From Celeribacter neptunius (GTDB lineage Bacteria > Pseudomonadota > Alphaproteobacteria > Rhodobacterales > Rhodobacteraceae): a DNA stretch of 64,000 nucleotides. The translations under genes were made by a program, and so were the position numbers. Each line of letters begins with the position of its first letter. The first letter of the stretch is position 1. The notes beneath the pieces were generated by a model. That model was not told the DNA's origin and searched no databases. It saw nothing but the letters and a program-made list of their open reading frames with translations. The DNA lies in the NCBI RefSeq assembly GCF_900113955.1, contig NZ_FORH01000006.1, forward strand, positions 1-64,000, written 5' to 3'. Positions 7,863 to 16,196 of the stretch are shown piece after piece.

Positions 7863-9254
7863 ATGACCTTTCCCAATGACGCCCGCGTGGCCCTGAACGC
7901 CCTGTTGGGCGAGCGGTTTTCCGAGAAACAGGCCGACCGCGATCACCATGCCGGCACCGAGGCCCACCATCGGCCCGCGCCGCCCGAGGCGGTGGCTTGG
8001 CCGGAAAGCACCGAAGAGGTGGCCGAGATCGTCCGGATCTGTCGCGGCAACGGCGTGGCGATCGTGGCCCATGGCGCAGGCTCCTCGCTCGAAGGCAACA
8101 CCTCGGCGGTGAAGGGCGGCCTGTCGGTCGATCTCAACCGCATGAACCAGATCCTCGACGTGCGGCCCGAGGATCTCGACTGCACGGTGCAGGCCGGCGT
8201 CAACCGTGAGGAGCTCAACACCCATTTGCGCGACACCGGGCTGTTCTTTCCCATCGACCCCGGAGCGCATGCCTCGCTCGGCGGAATGGCGGCGACCCGC
8301 GCCTCCGGCACCAACGCCGTGCGCTATGGCACGATGCGCGAGAATGTCCTGTGCCTGACCGTGGTCACCCCGGAGGGCGAGATCATCCGCACCGCACGCC
8401 GCGCGCGCAAATCCTCCGCCGGCTATGATCTGACGCATCTTTTCGTCGGCTCCGAGGGCACGCTCGGCATCATCACCGAGGTCACACTGAAACTCTACGG
8501 CCGCCCGGAAGCGGTCCGTGCCGCTGTCTGCACCTTCTCCGATCCGGCCTCTGCCTCGCGCACCGCGATCGAGGCGATTCAGGTCGGCATCCCGCTCGCC
8601 CGCGTCGAATATCTCGATGATGGCTGCATCCGCGCGGTGAATGCCTATTCGCATCTGGAAGAGACCGAGGCCGACACGCTCTTCGTCGAATTCCACGGCT
8701 CCGAGGCCGGGGTGGCCGAGCAGGTGGCGTTTTTCGAAGAGATCGCGACCGGCAATGGCGCCGCGCATTTCCGTTGGGCCGAGCGTGAAGAGGATCGCAA
8801 CCGGCTCTGGAAAGCCCGCCACAGTGCCTATACTGCCACGGTCAATCAGCGTCCCGGCTGCCGGGGCTGGGCCACCGATGTCTGCGTGCCGCTCTCCCGG
8901 CTGCCGGAGTGTATCGATCATGCCAAGGGGCTGATGAAAAGCTGCGGCATCCCGGCCTCGATCATGGGACATGTCGGCGACGGCAATTTTCACGTGGTCT
9001 TTTCCGTCGATCCGACCGCGCCGGAGGAGCTCGAGACCGTGGCGCGGATCAATTCCGCCATGGTCGAGCAGGCGCTGTCCTGCGACGGCACATGCACCGG
9101 TGAGCATGGGGTCGGGCTCGGCAAACGCAAATATATGGAGGCCGAGCACGGTCCCGCGCTGAGCCTGATGCGCCGGATCAAATCCGCGCTCGATCCTGAA
9201 AACCTGATGAACCCCGATAAAATTCTGCCCCCGATGGAGACCCCAGCCCAATGA
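7863..9254 (+). CDS. FAD-linked D-2-hydroxyacid oxidase (D-lactate dehydrogenase/GlcD-like)
   Basis: 463-residue flavoprotein of the VAO/PCMH family, closest in pattern to cytochrome-dependent D-lactate dehydrogenase and GlcD. The FAD-binding PP-loop appears as HGAGSSLEGNTSAVKGG (about 62-78), with a second FAD segment near GSEGTLGIITEVTLKLYG. The C-terminal oxidase cap contains GHVGDGNFHVVF (metal and substrate histidines) and GEHGVGLGKRKYM. It likely oxidises a D-2-hydroxy acid to a 2-oxo acid and passes electrons to the respiratory chain. It follows TctA by 1 bp and overlaps the sulfurtransferase gene by 4 bp, so it belongs to this operon. Substrate is inferred only. Confidence 0.9.
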   Translation: MTFPNDARVALNALLGERFSEKQADRDHHAGTEAHHRPAPPEAVAWPESTEEVAEIVRICRGNGVAIVAHGAGSSLEGNTSAVKGGLSVDLNRMNQILDVRPEDLDCTVQAGVNREELNTHLRDTGLFFPIDPGAHASLGGMAATRASGTNAVRYGTMRENVLCLTVVTPEGEIIRTARRARKSSAGYDLTHLFVGSEGTLGIITEVTLKLYGRPEAVRAAVCTFSDPASASRTAIEAIQVGIPLARVEYLDDGCIRAVNAYSHLEETEADTLFVEFHGSEAGVAEQVAFFEEIATGNGAAHFRWAEREEDRNRLWKARHSAYTATVNQRPGCRGWATDVCVPLSRLPECIDHAKGLMKSCGIPASIMGHVGDGNFHVVFSVDPTAPEELETVARINSAMVEQALSCDGTCTGEHGVGLGKRKYMEAEHGPALSLMRRIKSALDPENLMNPDKILPPMETPAQ

Positions 9255-10081
9255 GTGACCCGCTTGTAACCGCCGACTGGCTTGCCCGGAATCTTGATCA
9301 GGTGATCGTGCTGGACGCGACCTATTACCTGCCGCCGGACCCGGCGCAGAGCCGTCTCGATTTCGAGACCACCCGCATTCCCGGGGCTCGTCTGTTCGAG
9401 GTGGATGAGATCGCCGACCAGGCCAGCGATCTGCCGCACATGCTGCCCGATGAGGCGAGGTTCGCTGCAGCCATGGCGGAGCTCGGCATCGACGGTACGA
9501 AGCCCGTTGTGGTCTATGACCGCAGCGCGACCCATTTCAGCGCTCCGCGGGTCTGGTACACGCTGCGCCTGTTCGGCCTCAACGAATGCTATGTGCTCGA
9601 TGGCGGTCTGCCGCTCTGGATCAAGGGCGGTCATCCAGTCGAGGCCGGGGCGTGCCAGAACGCTGCCGTCGCCGCGCGCGATTGGACCCTGGCGCGCCAC
9701 ATGGTCCTGTCGGGGGCGGAGCTGGCCGAACGGGTGGCCGCCGGCGGTGAGACGGTGATCGACGCCCGTTCGCAGGAGCGTTTCGACGGCACGGCCCCGG
9801 AGCCGCGTCCGGGTCTGTCCTCGGGCCATATGGTCGGAGCCAGCTGCCTGCCTTTCCCGGCCCTGACCGGGGAAGATGGTCGTTTCGCCGATGTGGCGAC
9901 GCTGAAAGAGCTGTTTGCCGCGGTCGATGGCGGCGCGCCCATTGTCACCTGTGGCTCCGGCATGACCGCCTGTGTTCTTGCCCTCGGGCTGGCCCGGCTT
10001 GGGCTCGGCGCTCGGCTCTACGATGGTTCCTGGGCCGAATGGGGGCAAGACACCCTTGGGGCGATCCAGACCAGCAGATAG
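9251..10081 (+). CDS. Sulfurtransferase (thiosulfate/3-mercaptopyruvate type, two rhodanese domains)
   Basis: 276-residue tandem-rhodanese protein. The first, inactive domain spans about residues 5-125 and the second about 150-270, with the active-site loop CGSGMTACV and catalytic Cys234. The CGSGxTA loop is typical of SseA-like 3-mercaptopyruvate sulfurtransferases. It is translationally coupled (ATGA at 9251-9254) to the FAD-linked oxidase, so it is the last gene of the TTT operon. A sulfurtransferase here hints that the imported acid or one of its intermediates carries a thiol, though this could be a coincidental partner. Confidence 0.92.
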   Translation: MSDPLVTADWLARNLDQVIVLDATYYLPPDPAQSRLDFETTRIPGARLFEVDEIADQASDLPHMLPDEARFAAAMAELGIDGTKPVVVYDRSATHFSAPRVWYTLRLFGLNECYVLDGGLPLWIKGGHPVEAGACQNAAVAARDWTLARHMVLSGAELAERVAAGGETVIDARSQERFDGTAPEPRPGLSSGHMVGASCLPFPALTGEDGRFADVATLKELFAAVDGGAPIVTCGSGMTACVLALGLARLGLGARLYDGSWAEWGQDTLGAIQTSR

Positions 10082-10089
10082 ATCGCAAC

Positions 10090-10137
10090 CGGAGCGCCCG
10101 GTCTGCTCTGCGTTTAGCGCGCAGACGGTGCGCTCCG
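10090..10137. terminator. Hairpin after the sulfurtransferase gene
   Basis: Outer stem CGGAGCGC (10090-10097) with GCGCTCCG (10130-10137) and inner stem GTCTGC (10101-10106) with GCAGAC (10121-10126). There is no T run, so it may act as an mRNA 3-prime stabiliser or a Rho-assisted stop. Confidence 0.45.
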
Positions 10138-10597
10138 AGGCGGGAAACCCAAACAGGCCCAGTGATCAGATCGAGAGCCGGTATTTCCCGAGCTTCAAGC
10201 GGCTCAGTATCGCGACCCGACATCTCAAATATCCGGTCTCAGTGAGCCATCTCTTTGAGCGCAGGAAAGCTTGGGCTGCACTCATCATGCTTCTTGAAAA
10301 TCGCGTTACAGAATTCGGCTTCACCGGAGCGCCTTACGTCTTTGACTCGCTCAGGGACGGGAGGCCGATTGAGATCTGTCGCGACTTCGAACATAGGCTT
10401 CTCAATCTGGTTGGACGTGTGATTTAACAGGGTCGAAATGACTGGTCAAAAATTAGAGTTATGTATAATGCGCCCAGGAACCTCTCGCGAGGCCCTTCGC
10501 TGCCAATCGTCGATCTGTGACCTTTTCCGCGAGCAAGTGGAAGGGACCGGGGCATCTGAGTTGGGCTGAACTCAAATGTAGCACTTTGGTTGCGGTA

Positions 10598-10795
10598 GAC
10601 TACATCGAGGCGTTCAACAGCAAACTTCGATCCGAATGCCTGAACGCTCATTGGTTCATGGGCCTTGAAGATACAGCCGAAAAGTTGGAGGCTTGGCGTA
10701 GAGACTACAACGAAGAAAGACCGCACAGCGCAATTGGGAACAACGTCCCAGCTGCGCTGATGAAATTGCCAGACGCATCCAGCCCGTCTGCGTGA
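10598..10795 (+). pseudogene. IS3-family transposase (OrfB) C-terminal remnant
   Basis: About 65 residues match the end of IS3-family OrfB integrase domains: YIEAFNSKLRSECLNAHW carries the last acidic residue of the DDE triad, followed by EKLEAWRRDYNEERPHSAIG, a strong family hallmark. The first two catalytic acids, OrfA and the N-terminal half of OrfB are absent, and the frame upstream does not continue the homology. It cannot be a functional transposase. Confidence 0.8.
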
Positions 10796-11240
10796 TCAAA
10801 GGGCGGAAAATTTAGCCCCAAGCGGGGACACTTCCGGTAGCACAGCAGACTCGCAAGCCTGCCGCTGAGGCCAAAGTCAAGCCCACCATTGCCATCCCCA
10901 GATCGGCAATGAGCTGGGTCCTCAAAAACGCCAACGCCGCCTGATCAGCGGGATGGGCACATTGTTTTCGGTCCAAGAGCGATCGACCCGGCCATTCTGG
11001 AGCCGCAAGAACACACCTGCCGGCGGTCATATCAACCGCGTCGCATTTGCTGTATAAGGTTTCAGGCTATGTGCAAAAAGTCTTCCCGCAAAGACTGTTT
11101 GCGCCGCTATCGCAGGCACGTAACAGTGAAGCCTAACCCAATCCTGCCAAAAGGCGCGACAACTGGGGAAAGCATGTTACTCCTCTTCACAGTGTTAGGT
11201 TGAGTGTCTGCGAAACCATGTTGTCGTATGAAGCAAAACA

Positions 11241-11580
11241 TTGGGACGAAACGGCGAGCCGTCGTGGCGCCTACAGGTCCATGAAATCGATCTGGCTGAT
11301 GACAACTTCCTGACGATCATGCTCTCGACCCGCAGTGTGACCCGGGTTCGCATGGATCGCGTCATCGGCGAAGGGGCCGCGCTCGCGCTGGGTCCATCGG
11401 GACTTCCGTGCCAACGTCGCAAAGATCGCCCTTAAAGGTGTAGGGCATGGGACAATCGTCCCAACCGGAACGGATGCTCCCGGCATGCCGATCGCACCTG
11501 CCGCGCTCGAAGGATTTCGCGGGGTGATGCGGTATCTCTTTGCCGATCTTGCGGCGCCTGTGCCCACGCTTGTCCATTAG
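11241..11580 (+). pseudogene. Unrecognised frameshifted coding remnant
   Basis: Two protein-like segments lie in adjacent plus-strand frames. The first runs from about 11241 (WRLQVHEIDLADDNFLTIML). The second, entered near 11395, runs to TAG at 11578-11580 (KGVGHGTIVPTGTDAPGMPI). A single indel near 11390-11400 would join them. I do not recognise the family. It may instead be chance open frame in GC-rich DNA. Confidence 0.25.
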
Positions 11581-11660
11581 CCGACAATGTCGGTTGGTAC
11601 GGCTCAGCCGCTCGGCGTTCTATTCCGGGCCGGACGAGATCATGGATTGGGCATCCACTG

Positions 11661-12317
11661 TCAGGTGACTGGAGTACTTCCCCCTGGGGGAGCGGTGTAG
11701 CCGATGCGGGCCTTGAAGCGCTCCATCTCATGTATGGGGGGGCGTTTTCCCGTGTAGATTTCGACATACTGCGGGAAGCGTTCAAGACGATCTGTTATGT
11801 CTTCCTGAACCTGGGTGGAAATGTAGCCGAGTTGTACAAGGTAAATGGTCCGTGCCCGGACATCGGCGTCCTGCGGCTCGTGCCCCCATCTTTCCAACAT
11901 GTCGCGCAGCGCATTCAGTCTTTCCTGATCCGCTTTCAGAAGGCGGTTCTGGACGTGGGGGTCCTGCTGCGCCCAGTTTCGGATCGCGAGTTCCAGTTTC
12001 GTGTCGAAGTCGCTGTCGGAGAGAAAGGTGGAAATGACGTTCAGCATCGCCTCCGTTTCCGTCGCGGCGTATTCGGTCGTGGCTGCCACAAGGTGATGCG
12101 TTGTGGTCGTTTCCCATCTGCCGAGAAGGGCCGCAAGCAATTCGTCCCGGTTCTTGAAGAACCAGTAAAAGCTGGTCCGCGAGAGATTGAGCGTTGTGGC
12201 AAGGGGCATGATTTTGACCGAATCGACGCCCGTCTCGATCAGGGCCTCATAGGCTGCATCCAGCCAAATTTCCGGCGAGCCGCGCAAAGCGCGCTCTGAA
12301 TCTGTGTCTTTGCGCAT
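11661..12317 (-). CDS. TetR-family transcriptional regulator
   Basis: 218-residue TetR-type repressor. The N-terminal helix-turn-helix (about residues 15-65) shows DSVKIMPLATTLNLSRTSFY, followed by WFFKNRDELLAALLGRWE. The C-terminal ligand domain is all-helical and divergent. GAGG precedes the ATG. It is divergent from the flavin oxidoreductase at 12606 across a 288-bp AT-rich gap that carries two ACATATGT palindromes (12515-12543) over a probable -35 element. It most likely represses that gene and is released by its substrate. Confidence 0.9.
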   Translation of the reverse strand: MRKDTDSERALRGSPEIWLDAAYEALIETGVDSVKIMPLATTLNLSRTSFYWFFKNRDELLAALLGRWETTTTHHLVAATTEYAATETEAMLNVISTFLSDSDFDTKLELAIRNWAQQDPHVQNRLLKADQERLNALRDMLERWGHEPQDADVRARTIYLVQLGYISTQVQEDITDRLERFPQYVEIYTGKRPPIHEMERFKARIGYTAPPGGSTPVT

Positions 12318-12605
12318 CTAAGCCTCATTGGGTCGCTGCAAATATGACGTGAGTGTTCATAAAATGTGCAGCTATGTCCATAAGATTTTGGGTCTTTTAT
12401 CCGGACACGGAGGCCAGATCATTCAGTAGCATATTTTTATCATCAACAATTTGAAATTATAAGAGAATTTCGAATGATCGCGGCTTCATTTCTTTGAAGG
12501 ACATTCGCTTGAATACATATGTGAACTTATTATTGACATATGTGTACATTGTGAAAATAGTGTCTCAAATGGCTCAACAAGGCACCAGAGGAAGAGGCAC
12601 CCGTC
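12318..12605. promoter_or_regulatory. AT-rich divergent promoter region
   Basis: 288 bp between the TetR gene and the flavin oxidoreductase gene. It contains an imperfect inverted repeat GAAATT-N7-AATTTC (12453-12471), two ACATATGT boxes (12515-12522 and 12536-12543) and TTGACA (12533-12538) about 70 bp before the start codon. No coding potential is seen. Confidence 0.5.
12515..12543. promoter_or_regulatory. Two ACATATGT operator boxes, two helical turns apart
   Basis: The 8-bp palindrome ACATATGT occurs at 12515-12522 and 12536-12543, 21 bp start to start, on the same DNA face. The second overlaps a consensus -35 TTGACA. Inferred operator of the divergent TetR protein. Confidence 0.5.
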
Positions 12606-14642
12606 ATGTCGAACGATCCGCTTTTGCAACCGTACCAACTCAAACATCTGACACTGAAAAACCGTATCATGATAACGAGCCATGAGCCGGCCTATCCCGA
12701 GGACGGGATGCCGAAGGGGCGGTATCTCGAGTACCATCTCGAACGTGCAAAAGCCGGGGTCGCCCTCACCATGACGGCTGGGTCGGCCTCTGTCGCACGC
12801 GACAGTCCGCCGGTGTTCAACAATATCCTGGCATGGAAAGACGAAGTCGTCGGCCATATGAAAAAACTCACCGAGGCCTGTCATGACGAAGGCTGTGCGG
12901 TGATGATCCAGCTGACCCACCTCGGCCGCCGCACCCGTTGGGACAAGGCCGACTGGCTTCCTGTTGTGTCTCCCGGCCACGAGCGCGAGGCGTCTCACAA
13001 AGCCTTCCCGAAAAAAATGGAAGACTGGGACATTGCGCGGATCATCGAGGATTACGCCGATGCCGCCGAGCGCATGAAAGCCGCCGGTCTCGACGGGGTC
13101 GAAATTCAGGCCTATGGCCACCTGATGGATCAATTCTGGTCGCCGCTGACCAATGACCTCGATGGGCCTTATGGCGGGTCGCTCGACAACCGTTTGCGCT
13201 TTACCTTCGACGTGCTCGAAGAAATCCGCCGCCGCTGTGGTGAAGATTTCCTTTTGGGGGTGCGTTACACCGGAGACGAACAAATTCCGGGTGGTTTCGA
13301 CGCGACCGAAGGGGTTGAAATTTCGCACCGTCTTAAAAACAGCGGGCTGGTGGACTTCCTCAATGTCGTGCGCGGTCACATCGATACGGATGCCGGGCTT
13401 ACGGATGTCATCCCGATTCAGGGGATGAAGAACGCGCCGCACCTCGACTTTGCCGGCGAGATCAGGAAGGCGACGGAGTTTCCGACTTTCCACGCGGCCA
13501 AGATCCCGGATGTGGCAACAGCGCGCTACGCGATTGCCGAGGGCAAGGTGGATATGATCGGCATGACGCGGGCGCACATGACGGACCCGCATATCGTGCG
13601 CAAGATCGCCGAGAAGCGCGAGGACGACATTCGCCCCTGCGTCGGCGCGAACTACTGTCTCGACCGTATCTATCAGGGGGGCTTGGCGTTCTGCATTCAC
13701 AACGCGGCAACCGGTCGCGAAGAGACCATGCCCCACAGCATTCCCGAGGCGACCGAGAAAAAGCGCGTCACCATCGTGGGGGCGGGGCCGGCTGGCCTTG
13801 AGGCGGCGCGTGTTGCGGCGGAGCGGGGCCATCATGTCACGGTGTTCGAAGCGGCAGACAAGCCGGGTGGTCAGATCCTTTTGACCAGCTTGCAGGAGCG
13901 GCGCCGCGAGATGATTTCCATCATCGACTGGCGGATGACACAGTGTGAAAAGCTCGGTGTCGTGTTCGAATTCAACACGTTTGCCGATGTCGATGACGTG
14001 CTCGCCACCAACCCGGACGAGGTGATCATAGCGACCGGAGGCCTGCCACATATCGAAGTGTTGTCAGAGGGGAACGATCTTGTCGCCTCTGCCTGGGATA
14101 TCCTGGCCGGGGATGTGAAGCCGGGTCAAAATGTTCTGGTCTATGATGATGCTGGCGATCACGCCGGACTTCAGGCGGCGGATCTTCTGTCCGAAGCTGG
14201 CGCAACGGTCGAAATCGTGACCCCGGACCGCAGCTTTGCGCCGGAAGTCATGGCAATGAATCTCGTGCCCTATATGCGCAGGCTTCAAGCCCGCAATGCG
14301 ACATTCACCGTGACATGGCGCCTGAAATCCGTGGCCCGGTCCGGCAACGCGCTGATTGCCACGCTCGGCAGCGATTATGGCGATTTTGTCCAAACGCGCG
14401 AGGTTGATCAGGTGGTCGTCAATCATGGGACGCGCCCGCTTGACGACCTTTACTTCGATCTCAAACCGCGGAGCAGCAATCTGGGCGAAGTGGATTACGA
14501 AGCCCTCGTGGTCGGGAGCGCCCAGACTGTCGTGAAGAACCCCGAGGGACGTTTCCGCCTGTTCCGTATCGGGGATGCGGTGGCCAGTCGGAACACACAT
14601 GCAGCGATCTACGATGCCCTGCGCCTCGTGAAAGATCTTTGA
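12606..14642 (+). CDS. NADH:flavin oxidoreductase/N-demethylase-like flavoenzyme (TMADH/dienoyl-CoA reductase family)
   Basis: 678-residue two-part enzyme. Residues about 1-370 form the FMN-binding TIM barrel of the old-yellow-enzyme family (HLGRRTRWDKADWLPVVSPG, YGGSLDNRLRF). Residues 385-678 form FAD/NAD(P)-binding Rossmann folds (VTIVGAGPAGLEAARVAAE). The iron-sulfur loop reads CVGANYC at 345-351 with a fourth Cys at 363. Trimethylamine dehydrogenase has Cys at 345, 348, 351 and 364, so the second ligand is Ala348 here. Related enzymes oxidatively demethylate betaines or N-methyl amino acids, or reduce dienoyl-CoA. The substrate is not decidable. It stands alone, under the divergent TetR regulator. 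Confidence 0.9.
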   Translation: MSNDPLLQPYQLKHLTLKNRIMITSHEPAYPEDGMPKGRYLEYHLERAKAGVALTMTAGSASVARDSPPVFNNILAWKDEVVGHMKKLTEACHDEGCAVMIQLTHLGRRTRWDKADWLPVVSPGHEREASHKAFPKKMEDWDIARIIEDYADAAERMKAAGLDGVEIQAYGHLMDQFWSPLTNDLDGPYGGSLDNRLRFTFDVLEEIRRRCGEDFLLGVRYTGDEQIPGGFDATEGVEISHRLKNSGLVDFLNVVRGHIDTDAGLTDVIPIQGMKNAPHLDFAGEIRKATEFPTFHAAKIPDVATARYAIAEGKVDMIGMTRAHMTDPHIVRKIAEKREDDIRPCVGANYCLDRIYQGGLAFCIHNAATGREETMPHSIPEATEKKRVTIVGAGPAGLEAARVAAERGHHVTVFEAADKPGGQILLTSLQERRREMISIIDWRMTQCEKLGVVFEFNTFADVDDVLATNPDEVIIATGGLPHIEVLSEGNDLVASAWDILAGDVKPGQNVLVYDDAGDHAGLQAADLLSEAGATVEIVTPDRSFAPEVMAMNLVPYMRRLQARNATFTVTWRLKSVARSGNALIATLGSDYGDFVQTREVDQVVVNHGTRPLDDLYFDLKPRSSNLGEVDYEALVVGSAQTVVKNPEGRFRLFRIGDAVASRNTHAAIYDALRLVKDL

Positions 14643-14733
14643 CACAGTGCCCCTTGTCTGCGTCAGCGGTTGCGGGCTCAGGGCATTGCCAACTTGCCGT
14701 AGGCTGCGGTGGAGTTTAGGCGGTCGTCATGAA

Positions 14734-14762
14734 AATGCGCCCGGTGTGGGACTGGGCGCATT
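14734..14762 (-). terminator. Terminator of the LivF-end operon
   Basis: Perfect 9-bp stem AATGCGCCC (14734-14742) with GGGCGCATT (14754-14762) and an 11-nt loop. Read on the minus strand it ends in a U run. It lies in the convergent gap between the flavoenzyme and livF and probably serves mainly the minus-strand operon. Confidence 0.6.
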
Positions 14763-14779
14763 GTCTGTGAGCGGGGGCG

Positions 14780-15478
14780 TCAGAAATAGGCGTCCGTGAT
14801 CAGCTCGCGGTTCTCGGCAATCGCCTCTGCGGTGCTCGCGAGACGTACCTGACCCTTGCGCAAGACGACGATGTCGGAGGCCAGTTGCAGCGCCACTTCG
14901 ACGAATTGCTCCACCAACAACACGCCGACGCCCGAGGCGGCGAGTTCAGACACCACGCCGACCAGACGTTTGACGATCAGGGGGGCGAGCCCCAGCGACA
15001 TTTCGTCGATCAGGACATAGCGCGGCCGGGCCATGAGGGCGTGGCCGATGGCGAGCATCTGTTGCTGGCCGCCCGACATGGTGCCCGCGATCTGGCGTTT
15101 GCGCTCTGCCAACTCGGGGAACAGCGCATAGATGCGGTCGAGCGCCTCTTTGGTTTCCGAGAGTGACAAAAGCGAGGCGGCCGCGCGCAGGTTGTCATCG
15201 ACGGAAAGCTTCGAGAGCACCTGATGCCCCTCCGGCACGGCGGCGACCCCGGCGGCGCGAATGAGGTTCGGGGCCTGTCCGGTGATCGGCTTGCCATCGG
15301 CGCGGATCTCGCCGCCCGTGACGGGCAAAAGCCCCGCGATGCCCAGAACCAGCTCGGATTTGCCCGCACCGTTTGCGCCCAAAAGCGCCGTCACCTTGCC
15401 GGGTTCGACGCTGAGCGAGACGTCTTTCAACACCGCAATGCCGTCTTTTTCGATGGTCACACCAGAAAGCTCAAGCAT
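14780..15478 (-). CDS. Branched-chain amino-acid-type ABC transporter ATPase (LivF-like)
   Basis: 232-residue cytoplasmic ABC ATPase. Walker A is LLGANGAGKSEL, the signature is MSGGQQQMLAIG and Walker B is YVLIDEMSLG. Its short length and sequence type match LivF rather than LivG. The start at 15478 (MLELSGVTIEKDG) overlaps the end of livG by 8 bp. The frame open to 15553 is only the shadow of livG. It is the last gene of the seven-gene operon starting with the aldehyde dehydrogenase. The transported substrate is likely the alcohol or amine-type compound handled by the GMC and ALDH enzymes. Confidence 0.92.
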   Translation of the reverse strand: MLELSGVTIEKDGIAVLKDVSLSVEPGKVTALLGANGAGKSELVLGIAGLLPVTGGEIRADGKPITGQAPNLIRAAGVAAVPEGHQVLSKLSVDDNLRAAASLLSLSETKEALDRIYALFPELAERKRQIAGTMSGGQQQMLAIGHALMARPRYVLIDEMSLGLAPLIVKRLVGVVSELAASGVGVLLVEQFVEVALQLASDIVVLRKGQVRLASTAEAIAENRELITDAYF

Positions 15479-16196
15479 GCTCTTCCTCCACGTCAATACC
15501 GAGATAGGCCGCCTGAACCGCCGGATCGCGTAGCACCTCCGAGGTCGGGCCAAAGGCCACGCGTTTGCCGAAATCCAGCACCAGCGTCTCGGCGCAGATA
15601 CGTTCGATCAGTTCGACGTCATGGTCGATCACAAGGACCTTCGCGCCGGTCAGATCGTGAATGCCGAGGATCAGATCGCCCAGACGTTCGGTCTCTTCGG
15701 GCGTCAGGCCGCCAGCGGGTTCGTCGAACATGATCATTTTCGGGTGGCCGATGACACAGCGGGCGACATCGGTGAGACGGCGCTCGAAGGTGTTGAGATC
15801 GCGGCCCATCTTGCCCAAAATCCCGGTGACACCGGCAAACTCCGCGGCGCGTTCTAGGTCGGCACGTTTCTCCACCCGCGCCCCGCGCAGGTGATCGGTG
15901 ATCGCCATCAGGTTCTCGCGCACGGTCAGGTCATTGGCGATCTGTTCCTTTTGGAACGACCGGCGCAGCCCCCATTGCACGCGTTTGTGCGGTGCGAGTT
16001 TGACCAGATCGGTGCCCTCGACAATCACATGGCCGTTGTGGGCGTCGAGAAAGCCGGAGATCACATTCATCGTCGTCGTCTTGCCCGCGCCATTCGGCCC
16101 GATCAGGCCCGAGACATTGGCGGAAAACTCGGCGCCGATGTGATCGAGCGCCACGACGCCGCCGAAGCGCACGGTGAGATTCTCAATGGAAATCAT
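15471..16196 (-). CDS. Branched-chain amino-acid-type ABC transporter ATPase (LivG-like)
   Basis: 241-residue ABC ATPase. Walker A is LIGPNGAGKTTTMN near residue 35. The ABC signature is degenerate: where LSGGQ is expected it reads FERRLTDVARCVIG. Walker B is KMIMFDEPAGGL. The changed signature is odd, since LivG proteins normally keep a recognisable signature motif, and it could leave one ATP site weakly active beside LivF. It overlaps livM by 4 bp and livF by 8 bp. Confidence 0.9.
   Translation of the reverse strand: MISIENLTVRFGGVVALDHIGAEFSANVSGLIGPNGAGKTTTMNVISGFLDAHNGHVIVEGTDLVKLAPHKRVQWGLRRSFQKEQIANDLTVRENLMAITDHLRGARVEKRADLERAAEFAGVTGILGKMGRDLNTFERRLTDVARCVIGHPKMIMFDEPAGGLTPEETERLGDLILGIHDLTGAKVLVIDHDVELIERICAETLVLDFGKRVAFGPTSEVLRDPAVQAAYLGIDVEEEHA

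Larger units (their letters stand above)
10138..11660. other. Decayed intergenic stretch of about 1.5 kb
   Basis: No intact gene. It holds a 3-prime fragment of an IS3-type transposase (10598-10795) and a frameshifted, unrecognised reading frame (11241-11580). Base composition is lower in GC and less codon-like than the flanks. I could not find matching inverted repeats or target duplications for an intact element. It separates two regulons and looks like an old insertion and recombination scar. Confidence 0.5.

Noticed and set aside
10190-10425. Weak resemblance to a LysR N terminus (RHLKYPVSVSH)
   Set aside because: Only about ten residues look similar and the following helix-turn-helix is absent.
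10812-11030. 72-codon minus-strand frame in the decayed region
   Set aside because: No recognisable motif, no ribosome site, and the region carries other decayed sequence.
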